Assembly (NCBI GenBank): GCA_005884745.1
Contig: VAZU01000189.1
Span: forward strand, 1 to 5,009
DNA: 5,009 bases
Reading direction: 5' to 3'
Origin: Alphaproteobacteria bacterium
GTDB taxonomy: Bacteria > Pseudomonadota > Alphaproteobacteria > Rhizobiales > Xanthobacteraceae
Of this stretch, positions 1 through 5,009 are shown piece by piece. How positions within the stretch are numbered: position 1 is the stretch's first letter; the number at the start of each line of letters is the position of its first letter. The translations under genes and the position numbers were made by a program. Below the pieces are notes generated by a model. That model saw only the letters and a list, made by a program, of their open reading frames with translations, did not search any database and had not been told where the DNA came from.

Positions 1-1
1 T

Positions 2-3000
2 CGCTTCGCCACGCTCGACGAATTCCAGAGCCAGCTCGATCAGCATCTGCGCGAACTGCTGCGCCGGCGTCTGCCCCCGCAGCCGTTGCGCATCGCCGGT
101 GCGAAAGAGTGCGATCGGATCGAGTGGTGGTCCGGATCTCCGTATCGGGGTCTCCAGGCCTTCGATATGGAGCATGCGGTCGTCTTCTTCGGCCGTGAAA
201 GAGCGGAGCGCGAGATCTCCGAGGCTTTGGTGCGCCATGCCGGCCAGGGCAAGGGTTTCATGCTCGTTGTGGGGGCGAGCGGTTCGGGGAAATCGTCGCT
301 GGTTCGCGCCGGTCTGTTACCCGATCTCATAGCACCCGGCGTCGTCGGCGGCGTCTCGACCTGGCGACACCTGATCATTCAGCCGACCGAACTGGCGCCC
401 GACCCGTTTGTCGGGCTTGCCAGGGCGTTGCTGCGCCCGACCGCCTTGCCGGAGCTTGCCGCGGTCGGCTACCTGGAGACGGAGCTTGTTGCCCAGTTCC
501 GCTCCGATCCGGCACTGGCCTCGGTGCCGCTGCGTGTGGCGCTGCAGCGCGCCGCGGCGGAAGACCAACAGGCCCCTCCGGGGGTGGTCCGACAGGGCCG
601 GCTGGTGCTGGTACTCGACCAGCTGGAAGGCCTGTTCACTTCCGCGGAACTCTCCGATGACGTGCGCCGTGCGTTCGATCTCCTCTTGGCCAAGCTCGCA
701 CAGAGCGGCGTCATCTGGGTGATTGCCACGCTGCGCAGCGATTTCTACCATCGGCTCGTCGATTTGCCGGAACTTAACGCTCTTGCGGCCGGGCTCGGCC
801 AGTATCTGCTGGCGCCGCCGAACGCCGCCGAGATCGAACAGATCATCACCCGTCCGGCCGAGGTCGCAGGCCTGTCCTTCGAGATCGCGGAGGATAGCGG
901 GATCAGCCTTGCCGCTGCCATCCGCGAATCAGCTGCGCGGGATCCGGCATCACTGCCGCTGTTGTCCTTCGTGCTGGACGAGCTTTATCGCCGCGACGTC
1001 GGGGAGCGCGGCAATATTCTCACTTACGCGAGCTACCAGGTTCTCGGCAGGCTTGAGGGCGCCATCGCGGGCCATGCGGACGCGCTAGTCGAGAAACTTA
1101 CGCCCGAGATGAAGTCCGCGCTTTCCGACCTGCTGCTGGCCCTCGTCGAGGTGGACGAATTCAAGGCCACGGCGACCGCGCGCACCGTCGCCCGTTCTGC
1201 CCTTGCTGACCCGAAGCAGCGTGAGCTCGCCGACCAACTGGTGCTGGCGCGGCTTGCGGTTGCCGATGATAGCGGCGGCGGGGTGACGCTGCGCCTTGCC
1301 CACGAGGCGTTGCTCAGTCACTGGCCACGCATCGAAAGGCTGATCGACGAGCATCGCGACTTTTTGATCGTGCGCCGCCGATTGCAGGGGGACGCCGCGA
1401 CCTGGCGGAACCACTCTCGCCACGCCGATTACCTGTTGCCCGCGGGCCGGCGCCTGGCCGAGGCGGAAGATGCGCTTGCGCATCGGTGCGGCCAGCTCGA
1501 CCCGGAGATCATCGCCTACGCGGAAGCTTCCGTCGCCGCCGAGCAAGAGCGCGTCGCGGCGGCACAGCGCGCCAAGGAAGCTGCGCTGCGGCGCGAGCTC
1601 AAGCGCAGCCGCCAGTTCGCCGCGGTCGTCAGCGTGCTGCTGGTGCTGGCGGTGGCGGCGGGCATCTACGCCTGGCAGCAGCGACGAATAGCCTCGGATG
1701 CGTTGGCGCAAGCCCAGGCAAACTATCAAATCGCCCTCGACCAGGCGGCAGGTAGCGTTGCATTGCTTACTGATAGTTACGATGATGGCGGCATTTCGAC
1801 GAAGCTGATGGAGCAGCTGGTCGACAGGGCGCAGAAGACCATCAATAGCCTGCCCGGCGAAACCGACGACGTCACTGCTGCCCGTGCGCAGCTGCTCGAC
1901 GTCCTCAGCCTCGCCCACTTTGCGCTCGGCAATATCTTGGATGCGCAGAAATTCGGCGAAGACGAGCTCAAGCTGGCCAACGCGCTGGTGGCCAAGGCTC
2001 CGGCCAATCCGCGCTGGAAAAGGCTGGAAGCTGCGGCGCACGGTCGGCTCAGCGACGTCCTCTACTGGAAGGGCGATCCGGTCGGCGCGCTAAGGGAGGG
2101 CAGTCTTGGGCGAGATATTTCGGCAGCGCTGGCGGCGGCGCAACCCCACGATGACGAGTTGCAACGGGACCTAAGCAATCAATATCGGCGGATGGGGGAT
2201 GGGTTCGACTCGAAAGGCGACCTTGAGGACGCGAGGGCGGCCTATCGGCCTTGGGTCGAGATCGCGATGGCTCAGCTCGCCAAGACGCACGACGACCCCA
2301 AGTGGCTCTCCAGTCTTGCTTTTGCCCACCGTGAGATCGGCGATACGCTGGCGCAGGAATCCCGGCCGGCGGAAGCTGCGATCGAGTATCGGTCTAGCGT
2401 GCAGATTTCATCGCAATTGGTGATGCGGTTTCCGCGCAACACGGCGTATTTGTACACGCTCGCCTCTAGCCGCTTGCGCGTCGGTGACGCCTTGCTGGCG
2501 CAAGGCGAATCCGCGAGTGCGCTCGTCGAGTATCAGGCCACGAAGGAATTGGCCCTCAAGCTCTTGAAGTCCGAGCCAAGCAATTTCCGCTGGCGGCAGC
2601 TGCTGCAGGCCGGCTATCAGCGGGTCGGAGATTTGTATTTGCATGACAAGAATTACGGCTCGGCGCTAGAGGAATTCCACACATACGTTGCCTTGGCGGT
2701 AGAAACGCAGAGCAGCATTCCGAACAATGGCAGTGCGCTGTTCGATGTCACGAACGCGCATCAGAAGGTCGGGGATGCGTTGCGCGAGCAAGGCAAGCTA
2801 GATGATGCGCTCAAAGCCTATCAAGGCTCCCTGCGGGTCGCGGTCGAGATCAACAACATGAATTTCTGGAATGGGGCGTGGAAGAAAATGCTCGCCATGG
2901 ATTATCAGCGGATCGGCATGGTGTACAAGCTGCAGGGAGACAATGGCAACGCGTTTGCCCACTTCCGGAAGTGTCTGGACGTGCCGGTCAACAATTTCGC

Positions 3001-3088
3001 CTGGAGCCCACGAACATTGTGGCCGGCGGACGTGACCGATTTCTGTCGCCAAGCGATCACCGAGCTGGGCGGCAAGCCCACGCGCTGA
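2..3088 (+). CDS. nSTAND1-type NTPase with membrane helix and C-terminal TPR repeats, 5' partial
   Basis: Probably a membrane-bound signalling or defence STAND ATPase. The frame is open to the left edge, so the TTG at 86 is not the start. In visible residues: 1-25 is an amphipathic tail (LDEFQ, HLRELL) of an upstream domain that is cut off. About 46-450 is nSTAND1: SPYRGL at 46-51, FFGRE at 62-66, Walker A GASGSGKS at 91-98, Walker B LVLVLDQLE ending D206/E209, the ATLRSDF segment at 242-248, PLLSFVLDELY at 319-329 and AHEALLSHW at 433-441. Then follow an Ala/Glu/Arg-rich coiled coil (506-538), a membrane helix (539-558) with strongly basic residues before it, and eight TPR-like units (about 629-993). 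The stop is TGA at 3086-3088. Known STAND proteins couple ligand binding by C-terminal repeats to NTP-driven oligomerisation and N-terminal effector activation. Ligand and effector are unknown here. DUF4062 or TIR is the likeliest missing domain, an inference. Confidence 0.95.
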   Translation, partial: RFATLDEFQSQLDQHLRELLRRRLPPQPLRIAGAKECDRIEWWSGSPYRGLQAFDMEHAVVFFGRERAEREISEALVRHAGQGKGFMLVVGASGSGKSSLVRAGLLPDLIAPGVVGGVSTWRHLIIQPTELAPDPFVGLARALLRPTALPELAAVGYLETELVAQFRSDPALASVPLRVALQRAAAEDQQAPPGVVRQGRLVLVLDQLEGLFTSAELSDDVRRAFDLLLAKLAQSGVIWVIATLRSDFYHRLVDLPELNALAAGLGQYLLAPPNAAEIEQIITRPAEVAGLSFEIAEDSGISLAAAIRESAARDPASLPLLSFVLDELYRRDVGERGNILTYASYQVLGRLEGAIAGHADALVEKLTPEMKSALSDLLLALVEVDEFKATATARTVARSALADPKQRELADQLVLARLAVADDSGGGVTLRLAHEALLSHWPRIERLIDEHRDFLIVRRRLQGDAATWRNHSRHADYLLPAGRRLAEAEDALAHRCGQLDPEIIAYAEASVAAEQERVAAAQRAKEAALRRELKRSRQFAAVVSVLLVLAVAAGIYAWQQRRIASDALAQAQANYQIALDQAAGSVALLTDSYDDGGISTKLMEQLVDRAQKTINSLPGETDDVTAARAQLLDVLSLAHFALGNILDAQKFGEDELKLANALVAKAPANPRWKRLEAAAHGRLSDVLYWKGDPVGALREGSLGRDISAALAAAQPHDDELQRDLSNQYRRMGDGFDSKGDLEDARAAYRPWVEIAMAQLAKTHDDPKWLSSLAFAHREIGDTLAQESRPAEAAIEYRSSVQISSQLVMRFPRNTAYLYTLASSRLRVGDALLAQGESASALVEYQATKELALKLLKSEPSNFRWRQLLQAGYQRVGDLYLHDKNYGSALEEFHTYVALAVETQSSIPNNGSALFDVTNAHQKVGDALREQGKLDDALKAYQGSLRVAVEINNMNFWNGAWKKMLAMDYQRIGMVYKLQGDNGNAFAHFRKCLDVPVNNFAWSPRTLWPADVTDFCRQAITELGGKPTR
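1886..2980 (+). repeat. eight TPR-like protein repeats, 48-residue (144-bp) period
   Basis: This is the C-terminal part of the STAND gene. Anchor residues of the pattern [YH]-x-[RK]-[ILVM]-G-D fall at visible residues 680, 728, 776, 824, 872, 920 and 968, which is exactly 48 apart with no indel. A more divergent first unit sits one period earlier (GNILDA at 643-648). Each unit has a consensus close to RVGDALxxQGxxxxALxxY, followed by a linker helix with a P-x-N/W element. A canonical TPR is 34 residues. The 48-residue form, a TPR hairpin plus an extra helix, is known in bacterial STAND and TPR proteins. The units differ at nucleotide level, so this is an old array and not a recent tandem expansion. 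Confidence 0.88.
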
Positions 3089-3295
3089 CGTCACCGCCCA
3101 GTCGGGGGTTGTCCACGCAAAACGTCAAACGCGCGCGGGCTGAGGGCCGCGGGGCAATTTACAGGATCATGATCCAGGGGATCTCCGACGCGATCTCTGC
3201 GGCCTGCATGAGACGCCGCGGCCGGTCGACTTGGCGCAAGATCGAAGGAACCCTTGGCAAAGCTCCGTCTTGCCCCAAGCTCAAGTGCTGGCGCT
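3089..3295. other. spacer after the STAND gene, no gene seen
   Basis: I read all frames and found no recognisable protein segment. Open frames here are GC-rich shadows with arginine/serine/proline-heavy translations. There is no T-tract hairpin directly after the STAND stop. The only tidy motif is a perfect 12-bp palindrome GGATCATGATCC at 3164-3175, of unknown meaning. The stretch may include the eroded 5' part of the IS21 transposase remnant that follows, but I could not align it. Confidence 0.5.
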
Positions 3296-3776
3296 CCGTT
3301 CCTTCCTGGAGAGCAACAGCCTCGCCCGTCCGCTCGATGCCGGGGGACGCGAGCGTGAAGATATTCTTGTTCGTGGCGACGTTGGGCTATCGCCGCCGGC
3401 TGCATTTGCGGACGTTCCGTGATGAGCGCCAGGGGAGCTGGTTCGCTGGATTCGACGGCGCGCCTTTCGGCATTTTGGCCGGGTTCCAGAAGAAGCTATG
3501 CTCGAGAACGATCGCGGCCTGGTCAGCCGCCACGATCGCTTCACGCGCGAGGTTGAAATGACTTGGGATTCCAGCCCCGGGTCTGCGCGCCGTACCGGGC
3601 TCGGACCAAGGGCAGGAACGCGCTCCTGGACGCGGGCCCAGCTTCGGGTTCGACCGGCACGCAGCGATGCCCGGCTTAGGCCCGGGCGCGGGCTCCCATG
3701 AGCCGGGCCGGCACTCGCTGCCGGGGCCTTCTCGTTAGTTGGCAGACGTGCCCACGCGCGTGAAAGCCCGTACGAG
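3296..3776 (+). pseudogene. istA: IS21-family IstA transposase remnant, multiply frameshifted
   Basis: IstA is the DDE transposase of IS21 elements. Three frames must be joined to see it. The first piece, 3355-3462, reads VKIFLFVATLGYRRRLH then RTFRDERQGSWFAGFDGA. The second, 3459-3563, reads AFRHFGRVPEEAMLEN then RGLVSRHDRFTREVEMT. The third, 3566-3619, reads GFQPRVCAPYRARTKGRN. These match the conserved order of the IstA catalytic core as I recall it: FVATLGYSRRLH, AFRHFGGVPEE, LLDNARALV, WGFxPRACAPYRARTKGK. A PGEQ at 3305-3316 and ADV...ESPYE at 3742-3776 fit flanking IstA motifs but are weak. There is a one-base shift near 3460, and about ten residues are missing before GFQP. The LDN aspartate reads as Glu (3504-3506), and the acidic residue expected after TKG is lost, so it cannot be active. 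No istB or clear terminal repeats are visible. Confidence 0.8.
3679..3709. repeat. GC-rich inverted repeat inside the IstA remnant
   Basis: GGCCCGG at 3679-3685 is the reverse complement of CCGGGCC at 3703-3709, with a 17-base spacer that contains its own GGCTC/GAGCC pair at 3691-3704. No T-run follows on either side, so it is not a convincing terminator. In sequence this GC-rich it may be chance. Confidence 0.35.
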
Positions 3777-3946
3777 CAGGCGCAAGCGACTCCCGGCGAC
3801 TTGGACCCGCCTCCGTAGGCGAAGATGTCTCCCAGATTGGGGAGTGCACCCTGTTTTGCTCGCCAATCACATGCCCGTGGGATTACGGACCGAAAAGCCC
3901 ATCATCGACCGACTTCGGGTGCGTGGCGCGGAGCAGCAAATTAAGA
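3777..3946. other. spacer between IstA remnant and tRNA-like/terminator segment, no gene seen
   Basis: No supported gene. A plus-strand open frame crosses this stretch, but its translation is arginine-rich at first and lacks any motif I recognise. It has no Shine-Dalgarno sequence and runs straight through the terminator at 3975-4012, so I treat it as non-coding. The far 3' end of the transposase remnant may extend a little into the left side. Confidence 0.45.
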
Positions 3947-3968
3947 TGGTTGCGAGCCCCCGCAGCCA
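3947..3968 (+). other. tRNA-3'-end-like segment (possible tRNA remnant or att core)
   Basis: CCCCCGCAGCCA at 3957-3968 differs by one base from the bacterial initiator tRNA end CCCCCGCAACCA. Six bases later a strong terminator starts, the usual spacing after a tRNA gene. TGGTTGCG at 3947-3954 forms an 8-bp inverted repeat (one T.G wobble) with CGCAGCCA at 3961-3968. No D-arm, anticodon arm or T-arm can be folded upstream, so there is no complete tRNA. It may be the leftover of a tRNA gene, half of an integration site, or a chance hairpin. Confidence 0.25.
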
Positions 3969-3974
3969 AGATAG

Positions 3975-4012
3975 CCCCGTCAGTTCAACGAGCTGGCGGG
4001 GTTTCGCTTTTA
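3975..4012 (+). terminator. Rho-independent terminator
   Basis: A 12-bp stem pairs 3975-3986 (CCCCGTCAGTTC) with 3990-4001 (GAGCTGGCGGGG) with only two G.U wobbles, around the triloop AAC. The stem is followed at once by the T-rich tract TTTCGCTTTT. It would end plus-strand transcription. No intact plus-strand gene lies just upstream, so it is either an orphan of a lost gene (see the tRNA-like segment) or a distal terminator for transcription leaving the STAND gene. Confidence 0.8.
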
Positions 4013-4024
4013 ACGCCTATACCT

Positions 4025-4071
4025 AAAAAAGGCTGGCGACCAGTCGGCAACCTCGCGCGCTGATCGCGAGG
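4025..4071 (-). terminator. possible minus-strand terminator region
   Basis: Read on the minus strand, a perfect 7-bp hairpin comes first (CCTCGCG/CGCGAGG, 4051-4071, 7-base loop). A short CTGG-TCG-CCAG hairpin (4033-4043) follows, then CC and six Ts (4030-4025). It lies 42 bases past the end of the 4113-4501 minus-strand reading frames, where a terminator for that gene would be expected. The second stem alone is short, so the call is tentative. Confidence 0.42.
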
Positions 4072-4112
4072 AAACGGGGGCAACAAAGGCCTGAGAACTT
4101 CTCGCAAGCAGA

Positions 4113-4301
4113 TCAAGCCAGATTGACGGAATTGGTCCTCACCCGAACCGGAATTTCGGGTCGGCGGTTGTTCAGCAGTCTTGCTGCCAATTCGAAGTCC
4201 ACAGATGCATCGCCGTGCTGGTTTTCAAGATTGACAGAGACGGCGCACTCCCCGGTCAGCGATAGCCCAGTCCGCGCCGGCGGCGTCGCTACCGAATACC
4301 G
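4113..4301 (-). pseudogene. out-of-frame C-terminal continuation of the small secreted ORF
   Basis: In a different minus-strand frame from the 4289-4501 ORF, this stretch reads as a balanced, protein-like sequence: RYSVATPPARTGLSLTGEC, then AVSVNLENQHGDASVDFEL, then AARLLNNRRPEIPVRV, ending VRTNSVNLA at a TGA (4113-4115). It lacks its own convincing start codon or Shine-Dalgarno site. The two frames would join if one GC dinucleotide were removed from the GCGCGC run near 4301-4306, giving a protein of about 128 residues from the TTG or 111 from the ATG. One Cys in each half (LAC, GEC) would suit a disulfide in an exported protein. I see a frameshifted gene or a sequencing error as likelier than a separate gene. 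The family is not recognised. Confidence 0.45.
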
Positions 4302-4501
4302 CGCGCCCGCAAATCTTGGACGTAATGGTCCGAATCAAACGCCTTAGTGCACGCCAGCGTGGGATGCACATAGTAGGCGGCAATGGATGTGGTCGCGATA
4401 GCCGAGGTTGTGAGTACAATGGACAGAATCACCTTGGAACTTCTGGTCATGATTTTTGTCTTCAGCCCCTGTTGGAAAAGAGGAACGTTCTTGTTCAGCA
4501 A
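4289..4501 (-). CDS. small hypothetical protein with signal peptide or membrane anchor
   Basis: This is a 70-residue frame with TTG start at 4501 and TAG at 4289-4291. The TTG is chosen because AAGGAG (4514-4509) precedes it with 7-base spacing. An internal ATG at 4450 gives a 53-residue product with a textbook short basic n-region (MTRSSK), but its only SD-like AGGGG is 15 bases away. A hydrophobic segment runs from about residue 24 to 45 (VILSIVLTTSAIATTSIAAYYV), then HPTLACTKAFDSDHYVQD. The TLAC may be part of a cleavage site, though it is a poor lipobox. The product would be exported or anchored in the inner membrane. The frame probably continues out of phase after a dinucleotide slip near 4301, making this a truncated form. 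Its codons are AT-richer than those of the STAND gene. No family recognised. Confidence 0.5.
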   Translation of the reverse strand: MLNKNVPLFQQGLKTKIMTRSSKVILSIVLTTSAIATTSIAAYYVHPTLACTKAFDSDHYVQDLRARGIR

Positions 4502-4508
4502 ATATGCA

Positions 4509-4514
4509 CTCCTT
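4509..4514 (-). promoter_or_regulatory. Shine-Dalgarno site for the small minus-strand ORF
   Basis: AAGGAG on the minus strand, seven bases before TTG 4501-4499. It is the best ribosome-binding signal in the right half of the window and is what favours the TTG over the ATG at 4450. Confidence 0.5.
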
Positions 4515-4778
4515 GAGGAATTGAAAGGCGCCTCGTGAAATGGTCACAATCAGCATCCTGATAATCGTCAGAATAGGACCGTTCTTCGCCGTAAGCCTAT
4601 AAGAGCGCCACTGGTGCTCAATAAAGCGCCAACGTAAATGTGAAAGTGACCTTCGCAAAATATTCGCAGGGTGAAACCGATCCCTGTTTCAGCGGTAAAT
4701 TATTTTTGGATAAGAACTTTGTTGGCAGGGCGTGTTCTCCGGGCCGGGCTACGGCGACTAATGTAATGTTTTGTGGAC
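4515..4778. other. AT-richer spacer, no gene seen
   Basis: This is the upstream region of the small minus-strand ORF. It is visibly richer in A/T than the rest of the window. A short minus-strand frame (4618-4827, GTG start) crosses it but has no Shine-Dalgarno sequence, domain or membrane pattern. I could not place a convincing -35/-10 pair. The direct repeat TTCGCA-N5-TTCGCA at 4652-4668, one helical turn apart, is the only operator-like motif. Confidence 0.4.
4652..4668. repeat. TTCGCA direct repeat, 11-bp period
   Basis: TTCGCA occurs at 4652-4657 and again at 4663-4668. An 11-bp spacing puts both copies on one face of the helix, as in some regulator sites. It lies about 150 bp upstream of the small minus-strand ORF. 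With two 6-bp copies only, chance is quite possible. Confidence 0.2.
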
Positions 4779-4853
4779 TCGGACATCCGGCTGACTCCCG
4801 GATGTGCCGGTATCGGACATCGGCCACCGATGACAGTGGGGACTTCGGTGGCC
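4779..4853. repeat. cluster of inverted and direct repeats
   Basis: Three hairpins are packed in 75 bases. ACATCCGG/CCGGATGT (4783-4790 with 4798-4805, 8 bp, 7-base loop) is the first. CATCGG/CCGATG (4819-4832, 6 bp, 3-base loop) is the second. GGCCACCGA/TCGGTGGCC (4822-4830 with 4845-4853, 9 bp perfect, 14-base loop) is the third. The second and third overlap and are mutually exclusive. TCGGACATC is directly repeated at 4779-4787 and 4813-4821. The cluster begins just past the end of the minus-strand membrane gene, but no T-tract follows, so a plain Rho-independent terminator is not shown. It may be a dispersed intergenic repeat. Confidence 0.6.
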
Positions 4854-4879
4854 CTAGGGCGCTCGGATGCCGAACGCCG

Positions 4880-5008
4880 TCAGGGAGGCGGCGGAAAATA
4901 CAGCTGCCACGTCAGTGCGTAATCGAGCATCGTTCTGATCGACACCGCGATGAGTCCGGCCATGGCGCCGACCCAGGATCTTTGCCGGGGGGTCAGCAAC
5001 AAGATCAG
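4880..5008 (-). CDS. membrane protein, C-terminal 42 residues only (5' partial at window edge)
   Basis: The frame enters from the right edge and ends at TGA (4882-4880). The 42 visible residues begin with the end of a hydrophobic helix (LILLLTPRQR), a short basic loop, then a second hydrophobic stretch (WVGAMAGLIAVSIRTMLDYA) and the tail LTWQLYFPPPP. The alternation of membrane segments and an Arg-rich loop, together with codons rich in G/C at the third position, makes coding likely. The start codon lies outside the window. The PRQR loop probably faces the cytoplasm, and the tail the other side. I do not recognise the family. Its transcription runs leftward toward the repeat cluster at 4779-4853, and it is separated by nearly 380 bp from the small ORF on the same strand, so an operon is not evident. 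Confidence 0.65.
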   Translation of the reverse strand: MILLLTPRQRSWVGAMAGLIAVSIRTMLDYALTWQLYFPPPP

Positions 5009-5009
5009 C

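Noticed and set aside
86..88. TTG as the start of the STAND gene
   Set aside because: The frame is open to base 2 with protein-like sequence, and no Shine-Dalgarno sequence precedes the TTG. The gene is 5' partial.
317..751. 144-residue minus-strand open frame
   Set aside because: Shadow of the Walker A-Walker B coding segment; no recognisable features of its own.
1085..2041. 318-residue open frame on the minus strand
   Set aside because: It lies wholly antisense to the STAND gene, is rich in Arg/Gln/His/Leu as expected of a GC-rich shadow, and has no domain motif.
2878..3561. 227-residue plus-strand open frame as one gene
   Set aside because: Its first third overlaps the STAND gene out of frame and its middle is low-quality sequence. 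Only the segment from about 3355 to 3462 is meaningful, as part of the IstA remnant.
3498..3701. 67-residue plus-strand open frame as a gene
   Set aside because: Its first 22 residues are the second piece of the IstA remnant; the rest is out-of-frame, Arg-rich sequence.
3947..3968. Complete tRNA gene
   Set aside because: Only an acceptor-end-like piece is present; no cloverleaf can be folded with upstream bases.
3739..4026. 95-residue plus-strand open frame
   Set aside because: No ribosome-binding site or motif, and it runs through a strong terminator.
4123..4347. 74-residue plus-strand open frame
   Set aside because: The opposite strand over the same bases gives a more protein-like translation continuing the small exported ORF.
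4344..4658. 104-residue minus-strand open frame
   Set aside because: It overlaps the small ORF in another frame and lacks both a Shine-Dalgarno site and the signal-peptide pattern.
4618..4827. 69-residue minus-strand open frame with GTG start
   Set aside because: No Shine-Dalgarno site, no recognisable domain, and its start falls inside the hairpin cluster. I cannot exclude it, but support is too thin.
1..5009. CRISPR array or tandem DNA repeats
   Set aside because: No regularly spaced identical direct repeats were found. The 144-bp periodicity at 1886-2980 is protein-level TPR structure with diverged DNA.

Overview
The window looks like chromosomal or accessory DNA of a high-GC alphaproteobacterium, most likely a Rhizobiales member of the Bradyrhizobium/Mesorhizobium type. 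The evidence is strong G/C bias at third codon positions, a STAND-TPR protein of a kind common in these bacteria, a decayed IS21-family transposase, and long gene-poor spacers. The genus is an inference.

Bases 2-3088 (+) hold one dominant gene, open through the left edge so its N-terminus is missing. The visible 1028 residues are the tail of an upstream domain, an nSTAND1-type NTPase (Walker A, Walker B and arginine-containing sensor region all intact), a basic coiled coil, one membrane helix, and eight TPR-like units spaced at exactly 48 residues. This is the layout of a signal-sensing STAND ATPase: effector at the N-terminus, nucleotide switch in the middle, ligand-binding repeats at the C-terminus. 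It is unusual in that the repeats are predicted to lie outside the inner membrane.

Bases 3089-4012 contain no intact gene. From about 3296 to 3776 (+) are the broken remains of an IS21 IstA transposase, recognisable only by joining three reading frames. Next come a short tRNA-3'-end-like stretch (3947-3968) and a strong Rho-independent terminator (3975-4012, +), possibly remnants of a tRNA locus.

From 4025 to the right edge the signals are mainly on the minus strand. They are a possible terminator (4025-4071), a small signal-peptide/membrane-anchored ORF (4289-4501) whose natural continuation lies in another frame (4113-4301), a structured spacer rich in inverted repeats (4779-4853), and the last 42 residues of a membrane protein entering from the right edge (4880-5008).

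I see no operon linking these pieces. The STAND gene stands apart in the visible part, and any partner or effector information lies to the left of the window.
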